The notes: generated by a model from the sequence alone, not told the origin. DNA of 64,000 nt from Moraxellaceae bacterium AER2_44_116 (GCA_006546595.1 VIAD01000002.1:189510-253509), one strand, 5' to 3'; positions 42,123-51,984 are shown, counted from the stretch's first letter. Numbers and translations are program-made.

Positions 42123-45100
42123 CTACTTCTCAAATGCAGCAACGCCCGAAATACTGGCATTACCGCCTGCGATATTTGCTTTAGCCTCGTAATTTAAGCC
42201 AATCATACGGGCATCCGCCCCAGCAAAAAAACCATTCGCGGAACAGGTGCTACAAGCGGTTGCCGCTGTTGTTCCTGTTGTCACCGCTAAATTAGTAAAG
42301 CTAAACTCAGGGCTTAAATTAGCATTACCTGTCATACGAAAATCACCATTAGCAAGCGTGCTGAGTCCTAAGTCCAAACCGATGCCTGATGTGGGCTTAC
42401 CAAAGTTGACCGTCACTTTACTATCATTCAATACGCTAACGCCTGTCACGACAGACAATGTACTGGCAGGTGAGCCTTCTTTTGTCGGAGTTGATAGCGT
42501 GCCCGTTGGCGTAGTGCTACCGACAAAACGATAGGTTGCTATGCCCGAAGAGGGGAGACTAGCAGCGGGTACACCAATGATATAATGCACATTGTCATTC
42601 GCTGCCAGTTTAATGGACGCATTGGCATCGCCATAATTCACCGAGCTATTCAGCCAACGCCCCCACGACAAGGTTTGTTTGTAATGTCGCACTTCTGTTG
42701 CCGAAGATGCTGCGACACTATCAGCCACTAAACCATACGTACGACTGGTCGAGCTTTCGCCTTGTGGAGTCGTACCTGTTTTCCAAACAGATGTATCTGG
42801 GTCAAAACTCGCTGTTACGAGGCTGGCTTTGGCGTGGCTAACAGATATTTCAGGGTTGTCATTAATTTGCTTGGTTAATAATGCCCTGTAAGTGGCCTTA
42901 GTTGTATTGGCGAGCGTGGAAACAGGAACAGTGGCATTTGGATCCAGTTTGAAGGCTGCGACACCTTCAGTCGTGATGAATAAGCCATTATTTAGCGTAG
43001 TACTGACGGCATTGATGCTATAGTTTAAGCCTGCAACGTTGGCCGAACTGCCCGCTAAAAATCCAGAGGCTGAGGCCGTACAACCCAAGGTATTACAGGG
43101 ATTACCCGCGCCTAAAGTGACACTCAAGTTATCAAAATTAAACATGCCTGCATTGGTTACAGCTCGACTGAGATTAGTTTTCCCCGTCGCATTCAGTAGA
43201 TAAGTGCTTGTGCCTTGCAGTAGCGTCATATCTAAATTAAGTGTGGTTTTATTGCTGCCAAAGTCGATATCAAGGTAAGAACTATTGGCAATACTTCCTG
43301 CCAATCCTGCGGTATTGATCGTTGGCGTTGTACCCCCTTGAAAGGTATAAACGGCATGAGTTGCGCGAGTGACTGGAATATCGGCTGCCGTTGTTGGTAA
43401 GCCAAGTAGGTAATGAATGTGTTGTGTACCTGACAGTGCATAGTTTTGTTCGGGATCATTCACATCAACCAAGCCATTACTCCATACGCCCCATGTGAGT
43501 ACGTTATCAAGATGGTTAACTTGGCTAATAGTTGCGGCGGAGGCTGATTTACCTTGGCTGTCTATGTCTGTTGTAAGCCCATAAACATCAATGGCAGAAG
43601 TCACGCCATCGGCAGCTTGTGTATGGAAGCCTGTCCGCCATCCGCCTGTCGTATTGTCAAAAACGGCAGCTAATTGGGTGACAGGATTGGGCGTGATATT
43701 AATGCCTGCATTATTGCTAAACAAGGCAGTATAGCTGTTGTTGAGTGTGGTTGGTAAACGGTTTGTGGGTAACGTGATGATGCTTGGATTGCTTGCACTG
43801 AGTGCCGCAACACCACCAATAGTGGCCAAGTTGTTGGCGCGGGCAATTTCATAGACTGCCCCCATATCTACGCCCGAAAAAAATGCCGATAGCGTGATAG
43901 GGCAACTATTATTGGCACAAATACTACCTTCTGTGTCGCTACTACTGGCAAAGAAATTGTCATTGCTACCGTTTAAGACAAAGCTGGTCAATTTTTTATC
44001 TAAACTGAGATGAATGGCTTTGTTTTGTATGTTGGCCGTGTAGTTGGTATTGTCGAGCGTGGCAGCCATGTCAATATCAACGAGCGGAACGAGATTCAAA
44101 TCAATGCTGATATTGAGTTTGGTCAATTGACCGACACTGTTAGCAGCGCGTGCAGGTGTAGCATTGCTAATATCAACTAATGAATAACTGATGCGCTGAT
44201 TGTTGCCTAAGTCTTTACTGGTGGTGCTGCCGACAATGTAGGGCATAAATTGTGTAGCACTTAAATTAAGGCCAGTAATGTTAATGAAGTTATCTATTGA
44301 TGCCGCTTGGCCATTTGTCCATTCACCAAACGATAACGAGCGTATTTGTTTGACCCCTGAAAATTGCAGTGGGGTGTTTGTTCTGCGGGTGTCTAACAGT
44401 AGTTGACCTTCACTAATGCCTGTTGTCCCTTTGGTGCTAATTAAACCAACGAGATTACCAACGGTTTTGCCATCAGCGGATACGTTATTATAAGCAGCTA
44501 AAACGTTGCTATAGACAGCTTTACCTGATGAGCCTTTTAACAGACTACCAAAACTACTCAAATGGGGAACACCATCCACGCTTTGAACCACAAATGGGAA
44601 GACAGTCGCATTGGGTTGACCATCGGCATTGCTTTGGTCGCCCGTACCCAAATCAGGATTGTTGGCATCATTAGCAAGACCAAAAGAGATGTCTTCGGGT
44701 TGACGCTCTATTTGCTTTTCTTCTTCATCGCTATCTTGGGTTTTTGGTACAGGCTTATTGGCTAAAACCTCGGCAGCAACACCTTGTTGTGCGGGTTCAG
44801 GGGCTTTATCTTTTTCTATTTGAAAGGTTTGGCCAACGTTAATATTGCTACTACCAAACTCATTACTGACATTGACAATGCCTTTATTGACCGTGATGAG
44901 TAAACGGCCATTGGGTTCTTGGGTGGCAACATAACCTGTGCCACGAATACCAATCGTGCCAACGGGTGTTTTAACCGTGTAATTTGCCCGATTAATTTTA
45001 CCAATTGTTCCGCTAATGGTACGCATACCACCACGGATAAAATTAAATAATAGTGCGCCTTCTTTGGGTTTAGCTCGCGCAAAGGTGTAATTATCTAAAC

Positions 45101-45371
45101 CAAAAACGGTATTCGGTTGTAAAGAGATAAAACTACCGTCGGTAAAACGAATCTGTAAGCGTCCTTTGCCCGTCTCTAGACGCTCGCCACTGTTGACGAG
45201 TTCGCTTTTAGCTAATACTCGACGCTGGCCATCACTACTAATAGCAACCACTTCACCCGTCACAAACGTGACTCGACCTGCGGTTTCAGCCAGTGCCTGC
45301 CCTGTCAGCAGTGTAGCAACAACAGCGGTTAATAAGCCTTTGGCGTTTAATAAAGGTTGTCTCTGAAACAT
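42123..45371 (-). CDS. Large exported FecR-domain protein with repeated barrel-like modules, copy 1
   Basis: A 1082-residue protein. Signal peptide ending TGQALA-ET; FecR domain at about 30-180 (GRVTFVTGEVVAISSDGQRR through TVKTPVGTIGIRGTGYVATQ); a charged, low-complexity linker; then about 800 residues of beta-rich sequence with three repeats. Each repeat begins near a W.NG phrase (FGEWTNG, WGVWSNG, WGRWLNS) and ends in a module like SANGFFAGADARMIGLNYEA...G.AAF. These GFFAG..A...GLNY endings recall the barrel domains of TbpB-like surface proteins. It follows a TPR/barrel outer-membrane protein gene by 16 bases, with GGAGG before the ATG. Likely a secreted or surface cargo; function unknown. 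Confidence 0.75.
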   Translation of the reverse strand: MFQRQPLLNAKGLLTAVVATLLTGQALAETAGRVTFVTGEVVAISSDGQRRVLAKSELVNSGERLETGKGRLQIRFTDGSFISLQPNTVFGLDNYTFARAKPKEGALLFNFIRGGMRTISGTIGKINRANYTVKTPVGTIGIRGTGYVATQEPNGRLLITVNKGIVNVSNEFGSSNINVGQTFQIEKDKAPEPAQQGVAAEVLANKPVPKTQDSDEEEKQIERQPEDISFGLANDANNPDLGTGDQSNADGQPNATVFPFVVQSVDGVPHLSSFGSLLKGSSGKAVYSNVLAAYNNVSADGKTVGNLVGLISTKGTTGISEGQLLLDTRRTNTPLQFSGVKQIRSLSFGEWTNGQAASIDNFINITGLNLSATQFMPYIVGSTTSKDLGNNQRISYSLVDISNATPARAANSVGQLTKLNISIDLNLVPLVDIDMAATLDNTNYTANIQNKAIHLSLDKKLTSFVLNGSNDNFFASSSDTEGSICANNSCPITLSAFFSGVDMGAVYEIARANNLATIGGVAALSASNPSIITLPTNRLPTTLNNSYTALFSNNAGINITPNPVTQLAAVFDNTTGGWRTGFHTQAADGVTSAIDVYGLTTDIDSQGKSASAATISQVNHLDNVLTWGVWSNGLVDVNDPEQNYALSGTQHIHYLLGLPTTAADIPVTRATHAVYTFQGGTTPTINTAGLAGSIANSSYLDIDFGSNKTTLNLDMTLLQGTSTYLLNATGKTNLSRAVTNAGMFNFDNLSVTLGAGNPCNTLGCTASASGFLAGSSANVAGLNYSINAVSTTLNNGLFITTEGVAAFKLDPNATVPVSTLANTTKATYRALLTKQINDNPEISVSHAKASLVTASFDPDTSVWKTGTTPQGESSTSRTYGLVADSVAASSATEVRHYKQTLSWGRWLNSSVNYGDANASIKLAANDNVHYIIGVPAASLPSSGIATYRFVGSTTPTGTLSTPTKEGSPASTLSVVTGVSVLNDSKVTVNFGKPTSGIGLDLGLSTLANGDFRMTGNANLSPEFSFTNLAVTTGTTAATACSTCSANGFFAGADARMIGLNYEAKANIAGGNASISGVAAFEK

Positions 45372-45387
45372 GATGTTTTCCTCCCTG

Positions 45388-46707
45388 TTACATATCAAAG
45401 CGTAAATCAACACTGACGATATGACGGGTATAGTCATTGATCGGAAGGTTGGAGCTGCTACTACTGTATGTGTAATTGGGTTGTAGGGATAGTTGGGGTT
45501 TAATTCGCCACGTTAAGCCTAAGTTAAGACTGGTTTCTGTATCTTTACGCTTGCTGCTAAACGGTAAATAGGGATTAAGCGCATCATAGTTTCGGGTTTC
45601 GGTACTTAAATGACCGTTGGCACTGAGTGTTTCTGAATAAATGAGGCTGCCACCCAAACGCAGACCTAAAAACGATTGACTAAAATAATCGTAAGCACTG
45701 TTTTTGGCGGTTTCTTGGCCACGATATAAGCTGGTGTAAAACGAGGGGGCGTATTTGGTTTCAATGGCTTGTGAGTAGGCAAGACCTAAATTAAAACGCT
45801 TGGCATCTCGTGCTGTTTGGGTGTCGTAACGCAGTTGGCTCAATTGGGTAAAGAGGGCTAATTGGCCATTGTCAGTAATAGGACGTTGACCCTGTGCTAA
45901 CAGCCCGATGACATCACGGTAAGTTTGCCCATCTAACCACATTTTTTGTAGTTGTAATTTACCTTGTAACTGCATGTTGTTATTGAGGTTTATCATGCCG
46001 CCACCACTGGTATCAAGGGTGGTGTAGTCATAGGCGTGATTATCCAAAACGCTGTGTTGTTGCACGCTAATATCGGCTAAGCCCGTGACAGTAGGGGTAT
46101 ATTTATATTGAATGCCTGCGCCTGCCTGTAATTGTAGAAAACCGCTGTCTTCGCTCACAGGAACTGTTAAAAATACTTGACCACCCGAGGCAGAAGGTAA
46201 CGCGATTTTTGATTGTTCAGTCGCACTATTAATATTACTGTCATAACCTAAACCGAGTTGAGCAAAAGCATTAGTGTGGCGTTGTTGTTGCTTTTCAACG
46301 TTGGTGATGACACCGAGATATTGCGAAACAAGACTTTCGACTTCAGGCGGGGGATTATAGTCTTTAATGGTCTGAAGCTCATTACGGGCATTCGGTGTTT
46401 CACCCAAGGTAATATGGGTGCGTGCCATTTGCACACGACAAGGGCCATTATTAGGTTCTACGTCTAAGCAGCGTTCAAAGGCAAAAGCGGCGCGTGATGG
46501 CTCACCTACACCTAAAAAAGCTAAGCCCAATAAGTAGTCGTAATTAGGGTCGCCTGCACGTTGGTCTTCGAGCGGTGCGAGCAGATCATACGCTTGAATA
46601 TTTTGTTTTTGATTCAGCAACGCTTCAGCCTGCTGTAACACGTCGTCTGCATAAAGTGGTGTGGTCATCACAACCGCTACGGTTAAATAAATGCCTTGAA
46701 AACGCAT
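45388..46707 (-). CDS. TPR plus beta-barrel outer-membrane protein, Slam/T11SS-like, copy 1
   Basis: A 439-residue protein: signal peptide MRFQGIYLTVAVVMTTPLYA, TPR-like helices at about 20-140 (LLNQKQNIQAYDLLAPLE, YLLGLAFLGVGEPSRAAFAF, MARTHITLGETPNARNELQ), then a barrel starting LGLGYDSNINSA and ending in VSVDLRFDM. This is the layout of Slam/DUF560 outer-membrane transporters, which move surface lipoproteins or soluble cargo. First gene of a two-gene operon; the downstream FecR protein would be its cargo. The ATG at 46707 follows AGGGAAAG. The T11SS assignment is by architecture, not by search. Confidence 0.75.
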   Translation of the reverse strand: MRFQGIYLTVAVVMTTPLYADDVLQQAEALLNQKQNIQAYDLLAPLEDQRAGDPNYDYLLGLAFLGVGEPSRAAFAFERCLDVEPNNGPCRVQMARTHITLGETPNARNELQTIKDYNPPPEVESLVSQYLGVITNVEKQQQRHTNAFAQLGLGYDSNINSATEQSKIALPSASGGQVFLTVPVSEDSGFLQLQAGAGIQYKYTPTVTGLADISVQQHSVLDNHAYDYTTLDTSGGGMINLNNNMQLQGKLQLQKMWLDGQTYRDVIGLLAQGQRPITDNGQLALFTQLSQLRYDTQTARDAKRFNLGLAYSQAIETKYAPSFYTSLYRGQETAKNSAYDYFSQSFLGLRLGGSLIYSETLSANGHLSTETRNYDALNPYLPFSSKRKDTETSLNLGLTWRIKPQLSLQPNYTYSSSSSNLPINDYTRHIVSVDLRFDM

Positions 46708-46932
46708 AGGGTCTTTCCCTGATAGTAAAAGTGACACCGTGATTTTAAGTTGCCTTATCTTTATACACCATTCTTAATGCTAGAAAAAATAGGCTAGTCT
46801 GTTAATTTAACGCACTTTTGCCGTGATTAAAATCGCAAGAGATATTGTTCTCATCTAGGCTATGTTGACACTTCAATGTTTAGATTGTTTTTTATTCTGA
46901 ATATACACTTAATCACACTAAAAGCGACTTGG

Positions 46933-46984
46933 CTTCGGACTCCGCTCAGCCAACGTAAAAACGCTCCCTGAGCGAAGTCGAAAG
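46933..46984. repeat. Dispersed palindromic repeat (TTCGACTCCGCTCAG type)
   Basis: ttcggactccgctcag and ctgagcgaagtcgaa face each other across about 18 bases. It lies in the gap 46708-47050 between the two FecR operons, where I see no gene. Confidence 0.75.
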
Positions 46985-47050
46985 GTTTCCAGAGCCGAGG
47001 GAAAACAGCGCGAAGATGATTCGCGCTTTGTGTTGCATCATTAAGTCACG

Positions 47051-49540
47051 TTAAATTGCAGGTCTTGTGACGATTTGTTCATTCGTTGGATTACCAAAGG
47101 CCGCGGTACCATCAACATCAAAGCCTGTATTTTTTGTCGCGCCTTCTATTGTGCCTGTTGCTTTATAGTCAAGACCAATCGCTTGAGGCGCAGAAACACC
47201 CGTTATGCCAATGGGGTTGACTGCACCGACAAATGTTCCCATTGCTTGACCTGTACAGCTCGTCGTACAAATATTGGCTCCTGCGGCATTCAGTGCTTGC
47301 ACACTGAGGCTGTTAAAGTTAAGGCTATTACTGTTTGTAGTGAGTGAGGTTGAACCTGTCAACTGTAGGGATTGTAACGATTCAGCTTTGGTAAAACCGC
47401 CAATCGTCAGGGCTAATTGAGCGGTCGCTTGGTTAAAATTAACCGCTAAGCTGCTACTGTTGCTATTCACAACCCCTGTATCACTCACGATTGACGTGGT
47501 ATTAAAGAGTGCTTGTGGGGTTGCGCCTCCAACAAAACTGTAACGAACAGAGCCTGTTTTCGGTAGTGCGCTCGCGGCTGTGGGTAGGCCAATCATGTAA
47601 TTAATACGTTCACTTTCTGCTAAGATTGTTGCTGCTGTTGTTGAGCCTAACGAAACCGCACCATTGCTCCATGTTCCCCATGCTAAGACTTTATTAAAAT
47701 GCCCAATATCACTGGTAGTGGCGGCAGCGGTATCTGTTTTTTCAACAGTATCTATGCTACGTGTCGGCTCATAGAGATCAATAGCGGCTAATTCGCCATT
47801 GGTGTTGGTGATGTGAAAGGCTGAAAGTAACTTAGCGGTCTCACTGTCAAAAATGGCCGCTAGGTTTGTCGCGGTGGGTATCGACTGTGTGGTGTTGGTC
47901 GAGAAAAAGGCCGTGTATTGCCCCTCTAAAGTAGAAGGTACGCGATCTAATAGGGGAATTGTACTGACAACAGCACGCTCTGTGCCTGATAGAGCCGCAA
48001 CGCCACCAATCGTCGTTAAGCCACTGCGCTGAATTTCATAGACGGCACCCATATCATTATTGGACAAAAACGCCGATAAATTGACAGGGCAGGCGTTATT
48101 AGCACAGATTGCATTATCACCCGTTTGGGCGAAAAATAGATGATCTGCACCTGATAAGACAAATCCACTGAATTTTTTGTCAAAGCTCACATCTATGGGG
48201 TTATTGACGAGTTGAGCAGTGTAATTGACGTTATCAAAACCTAAAGCCATATCAACAGACACTAATGGCATTAAGTTGAGGTCAATATCAATGTTCAGCT
48301 TAGTTAGTGTTCCTGTTTGGGTGTTGACTGGCGAGTTAGCGCGTACAGGCGTGCTGCCTGCGAGCACGTAAGATACTTTGAAGTGATTGCCTAAGTTCTT
48401 TTCAGCCGTTGTACCCACAATATAGGGTATAAACTGTGTGCTACTGAGTGTGAGTCCATTATTTTGTAAATAAGGATTCACTAATGCTGCTGTGCCATCA
48501 GTCCACTCGCCAAATGATAAGCTGTTGATTTGTTTAACATTGGCAAAATTTAGGCTTTTAGAGTCATTTCGAGTCTCTAAAATAAGCTTACCCTCTGTAT
48601 CACCGCCTGTTTCTGCCGTGCCAATCAAACCTACTAAATTGCCAACGGTTTTGCCATCTTCTGAGAGCGAGCTGTAAAGACCCACGACATTAGGATAAAT
48701 TTGTGCGCCTGATGTCCCTTTTAGCAAACTACCAAAGCTACTGAGTCGTGGAATACCATTGGTGACTTGCACAAAGCTTTCAAATAGCGGATTGCCATCG
48801 GCAGAGGCTTGATCGCCAAAAGCAACGTCAGGTTTGTTCGTGTCGTCTTGATTAGTTGCGATTTCTCTCCGTTCGGTATCGCTTTTTTTATCGTCTTCTT
48901 TGTCTTCGGCTGGCTTTTCTCGCGGACTGTCAGAACGTGCTTCTACCGATTCACCAACTGCTTGTTTCGGGGCTTCGCCGCCCACCACTTGGAATGTTCC
49001 CCCTGCTGGGACGTTACTATTGCCAAAGTCATTGGCAAGATTGACCATGCCTTTACTGACTGTGAGTAATAAACGCCCATTAGGCTCTTGCGTAGCAGCA
49101 TAGCCTGTCCCACGAATACCAATGGTAGCAACAGGCGTTTGAACTTTATAATTTGTTCGGTTGACTTTGCCAATTGCACCACTCACGGTACGCATGCCCC
49201 CCCGAATGAAATTAAATAATAATGAGCCTTCATTCGGTTTATTTTTGGCAAAGGTATAATTGTCTAAACCAAAGACGGTATTAGGCTGTAGCGATAAAAA
49301 ACTGCCATCGGTAAAGCGGATTTGTAGTCTGCCTTTGCCAGTTTCTAATCGTTCGCCACTGTTGACCAAGTCACCTTTCATCAGTGCACGACGACTGCCA
49401 TCGCTACTAATTGCCGACACCTCGCCGACGACAAAATTAACACGCCCTGCAGTTTCTGCGATGGCATGTCCTGAGAGTAATACCGCAACCAGCGCAGTTA
49501 ATAGCCCTTTAGGGTTTAATAATAGATGTTGTGTGTTCAT
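47051..49540 (-). CDS. Large exported FecR-domain protein, copy 2
   Basis: An 829-residue paralogue of the 42123-45371 gene. Signal peptide ending SGHAIA-ET and a nearly identical FecR domain (GRVNFVVGEVSAISSDGSRR through VQTPVATIGIRGTGYAATQ), followed by a Lys/Asp/Glu-rich linker. Only two W.NG-type modules follow (FGEWTDG and WGTWSNG), ending in GLDYKATGTIEG...GTAAFG. It lacks one module compared with copy 1. GGAGG precedes the ATG. Paired with its own TPR/barrel gene 16 bases upstream. Predicted to be exported, perhaps to the cell surface. Confidence 0.75.
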   Translation of the reverse strand: MNTQHLLLNPKGLLTALVAVLLSGHAIAETAGRVNFVVGEVSAISSDGSRRALMKGDLVNSGERLETGKGRLQIRFTDGSFLSLQPNTVFGLDNYTFAKNKPNEGSLLFNFIRGGMRTVSGAIGKVNRTNYKVQTPVATIGIRGTGYAATQEPNGRLLLTVSKGMVNLANDFGNSNVPAGGTFQVVGGEAPKQAVGESVEARSDSPREKPAEDKEDDKKSDTERREIATNQDDTNKPDVAFGDQASADGNPLFESFVQVTNGIPRLSSFGSLLKGTSGAQIYPNVVGLYSSLSEDGKTVGNLVGLIGTAETGGDTEGKLILETRNDSKSLNFANVKQINSLSFGEWTDGTAALVNPYLQNNGLTLSSTQFIPYIVGTTAEKNLGNHFKVSYVLAGSTPVRANSPVNTQTGTLTKLNIDIDLNLMPLVSVDMALGFDNVNYTAQLVNNPIDVSFDKKFSGFVLSGADHLFFAQTGDNAICANNACPVNLSAFLSNNDMGAVYEIQRSGLTTIGGVAALSGTERAVVSTIPLLDRVPSTLEGQYTAFFSTNTTQSIPTATNLAAIFDSETAKLLSAFHITNTNGELAAIDLYEPTRSIDTVEKTDTAAATTSDIGHFNKVLAWGTWSNGAVSLGSTTAATILAESERINYMIGLPTAASALPKTGSVRYSFVGGATPQALFNTTSIVSDTGVVNSNSSSLAVNFNQATAQLALTIGGFTKAESLQSLQLTGSTSLTTNSNSLNFNSLSVQALNAAGANICTTSCTGQAMGTFVGAVNPIGITGVSAPQAIGLDYKATGTIEGATKNTGFDVDGTAAFGNPTNEQIVTRPAI

Positions 49541-49556
49541 AATGTGAGCCTCCTTG

Positions 49557-50879
49557 TTACATGTCAAAACGTAAATCCACACTCACGACATGACGCTTGT
49601 AGTCGCTAAATGGAATGTTGGAATTGTTGTTGCTGTAAGTATAGCTAGGTTGCAACGATAATTGTTTGTTTATTCGCCAATTTGCGGAAAGTCCTATGTT
49701 ACTTTCTTTGTCTTCTCGATTAAACAAAAAGAGCGGATAGGGCGTTTTATCGTGTTTGCGAGTTTCGTAACTTAACTGAGTATTGAGCGTTAATGTTTCA
49801 CTCAGTATTAAGCCGCCTCCTAAACGTAGCCCTTGAAATGACTGGCTAAAGTAGTTGGCTTTTTGACTTGTGGTTGCTTCATCACCGCCATAAATACTGG
49901 CATAAAACGACGGGCTATAATGAGCTTCAATGGCTTGCGAGTAAGCTAAACCAATATTCTTACGGTCGGCATCACGGACAGATTGGCTATCGTAACGCAT
50001 TTGGCTTAATTGGGTAAAAACCGCCATTTGACCGCTACCTACCGCCCCTTGTAGTTGGGCAAGTATGCCTGCGAGATCGCGGTAAGCATTACCATCCAAC
50101 CACATTTTTTGCCCTTGTAGTTTCAGGGTCAGTTGTAGTGCTTGCAGATCAAAAGCACCACCCATGCCAGCATCTACCGCTTGATAATCATAGCTGTGGT
50201 CGGCTAAAAAACTGCGTGTTTGAATGTTGATATCCGCAAGTGCGGTCACTGTTGGGTTGACTTTATAAAGTAAGCTACTGCCTGCAAGGAGATTAACAAA
50301 GCTAGAATCGCTAGAAGTTGTAATGGCATTTGGGCTAACAACAAAGTTGGGAATTTTAGGTATCGCGGCGGCTGTTTTATTCGCATCCGTAGGCGCACTA
50401 TTGATATTGCTATCATAACCTACGCCTAATTGTGCAAAGGCATTGATTTGACGCTGTTGCTGCTTTTCAACCTGACTAATCACCCCCAAGTATTGCGACA
50501 CTAAAGCCTGAACTTCGGGGGGGGGATTGTATTCTTTAATGGTCTGTAATTCGGCACGGGCATTGGGTGTTTCACCCATTGCAAGGTGTGTTCGTGCGAT
50601 TTGGACACGGCAAGGACCATTATTGGGTTCGGCACTTAAGCAGCGTTCAAAAGCAAAAATTGCATTACTGGGGTCGCCCATTTCCAGTGCGGCCACGCCT
50701 AATAAGTAGTCATATTTGGGCTCGCCTGAGCGTTCTGCTTCAAGTGGTAGTAGCAGATCATACGCCTGAGTGGCTTGTTGTTGATTAATAAGGGCTTCGG
50801 CTTGTGATAACACGTCATCTGCAAAGGCAGGGGATGTGCTAACCAGAGCGACAGCTAAATAAAGAGAGTGAAAACGCAT
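49557..50879 (-). CDS. TPR plus beta-barrel outer-membrane protein, Slam/T11SS-like, copy 2
   Basis: A 440-residue paralogue of the 45388-46707 gene: signal peptide MRFHSLYLAVALVSTSPAFA, the same TPR segment (FAFERCLSAEPNNGPCRVQI, ARTHLAMGETPNARAELQTI), the LGVGYDSNINSA barrel start and the VVSVDLRFDM end. The middle barrel region carries an insertion rich in Pro and Ala (AAAIPKIPNFVV) absent from copy 1. The TPR part and the last strands are best conserved, while barrel loops differ, as expected if each recognises its own cargo. Confidence 0.75.
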   Translation of the reverse strand: MRFHSLYLAVALVSTSPAFADDVLSQAEALINQQQATQAYDLLLPLEAERSGEPKYDYLLGVAALEMGDPSNAIFAFERCLSAEPNNGPCRVQIARTHLAMGETPNARAELQTIKEYNPPPEVQALVSQYLGVISQVEKQQQRQINAFAQLGVGYDSNINSAPTDANKTAAAIPKIPNFVVSPNAITTSSDSSFVNLLAGSSLLYKVNPTVTALADINIQTRSFLADHSYDYQAVDAGMGGAFDLQALQLTLKLQGQKMWLDGNAYRDLAGILAQLQGAVGSGQMAVFTQLSQMRYDSQSVRDADRKNIGLAYSQAIEAHYSPSFYASIYGGDEATTSQKANYFSQSFQGLRLGGGLILSETLTLNTQLSYETRKHDKTPYPLFLFNREDKESNIGLSANWRINKQLSLQPSYTYSNNNSNIPFSDYKRHVVSVDLRFDM

Positions 50880-51032
50880 AAGAGGCTTTCCCTGAGAGGT
50901 AGTTATGTGTTCAGTAATGCTAAATTAAGTATTATCTTTATACACTATTCTTTATTCTAGGGAAAATATGACGATAGGCAAATTGATGTGCCATCTAAGA
51001 CGTAATTAAATAAGCCAACCTAAAGCAAGGAT

Positions 51033-51683
51033 TTACCCTGCTTTAGCTTCTGGGCCTTCTTGATCGCTACGCCAATGCGTCGCACCAACAAAAATAAGCC
51101 GTAGTTGTTTAACAGCACGCATGCTTAACTCATATTGCAGTCGCACTTGCTCGGCAGGTAGAGACAAAATCTCACCACACCAATTAATCGCGGTATTCAC
51201 CACTAAGTTGGCGATCATGTTGAGGTCGTCACTCGGTAGGTTTTGCATTTCGGGAAACAAACGAAAATCCGTCGCTAAATCGTTAGCGAGATGATTAAAT
51301 TCACGTTGAATCGCCTCACGAATTTTAATTGAGCCACTCAAACGTTCGCGTGCTAAAAAGTCAAAGTAGCGTGATTCTTGACGTACATATAATAAAAACA
51401 TCATCACGGAACTATGAATTGCAATATGGCCTGCGCCATGTGCTTTTAGACGTTCTTCACGCAGTAAACGGCGTAAGCTTAAAGTCACTTCATCCACTAA
51501 CGCCAAACCCAATTCATCCATATCTTTAAAGTGGCGATAAAAAGCGGTGGGGACAACACCTGCTTCACGTGTTACTTCACGCAAGCTAATACTGACAAAA
51601 CTACGACCATCACCCATGAGTTTAAGAGCGGCATCCAGTAAGGTTTGTCGCGTTTGCTGTTTGCGGTCGTCACGAATAGTCAT
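51033..51683 (-). CDS. TetR family regulator, DesT/FabR-like
   Basis: A 216-residue repressor: N-terminal HTH (RQTLLDAALKLMGDGRSFVS, then LREVTREAGVVPTAFYRHFKDM) and an effector-binding C-terminal domain. The SLREVTREAGVVPTAFYRHF recognition region is typical of FabR and DesT, which sense the ratio of saturated to unsaturated acyl-CoA. It is divergent from a desC-desB-like pair, the known DesT target arrangement in Pseudomonas. Palindromic sites lie in front of both transcripts, so it likely represses desCB and itself. Confidence 0.88.
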   Translation of the reverse strand: MTIRDDRKQQTRQTLLDAALKLMGDGRSFVSISLREVTREAGVVPTAFYRHFKDMDELGLALVDEVTLSLRRLLREERLKAHGAGHIAIHSSVMMFLLYVRQESRYFDFLARERLSGSIKIREAIQREFNHLANDLATDFRLFPEMQNLPSDDLNMIANLVVNTAINWCGEILSLPAEQVRLQYELSMRAVKQLRLIFVGATHWRSDQEGPEAKAG

Positions 51684-51700
51684 AGTGTATTCTTTGTTTG

Positions 51701-51717
51701 CTACATGTGTTCACTAA
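51701..51717. promoter_or_regulatory. Half-conserved regulator site upstream of the TetR gene
   Basis: On the minus strand ttagtgaacacatgtag matches the left half and centre (TAGTG-ACA--TGT) of the two fuller palindromes near desC. It lies about 20 bases ahead of the TetR start, fitting autoregulation. Confidence 0.5.
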
Positions 51718-51900
51718 TCCTACCAAAAAACTCGGACTTTCGCCAAAGAAAATGCATTTATCTCCAGCATGAAATCATCTGTTTTACTTTTCGTACACTA
51801 TTTTTTTGTTGGGTTATATCTGATAAAGTGTTATTTATCAGTGGGATATATGTTGTTTGTATTGGTTCTTCGGGGGTCAAGATAAAGAATAATAAAAAAA

Positions 51901-51922
51901 TTAGTGTACAAGTGTTGACTAA
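51901..51922. promoter_or_regulatory. DesT-type operator 1
   Basis: An imperfect palindrome with matching ends ttagt / actaa and inner aca / tgt. It overlaps the -35 box (TTGACT, 51915-51920) of the desC promoter. Confidence 0.6.
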
Positions 51923-51942
51923 GTTTTTAAATCGGTTATATT
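51915..51942 (+). promoter_or_regulatory. Promoter of the desC-desB operon
   Basis: TTGACT, a 16-base spacer and TATATT, about 45 bases before the desC start. Each box is next to or inside one of the two operators. Confidence 0.6.
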
Positions 51943-51962
51943 TAGTGCACAGATGTTCACTA
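51943..51962. promoter_or_regulatory. DesT-type operator 2
   Basis: tagtgcacagatgttcacta is a 20-base palindrome matching its complement at 16 positions. It begins directly after the -10 box, so a bound repressor would cover the transcription start. Confidence 0.65.
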
Positions 51963-51984
51963 TGTTTAGTTTGGAGTTTCGATC

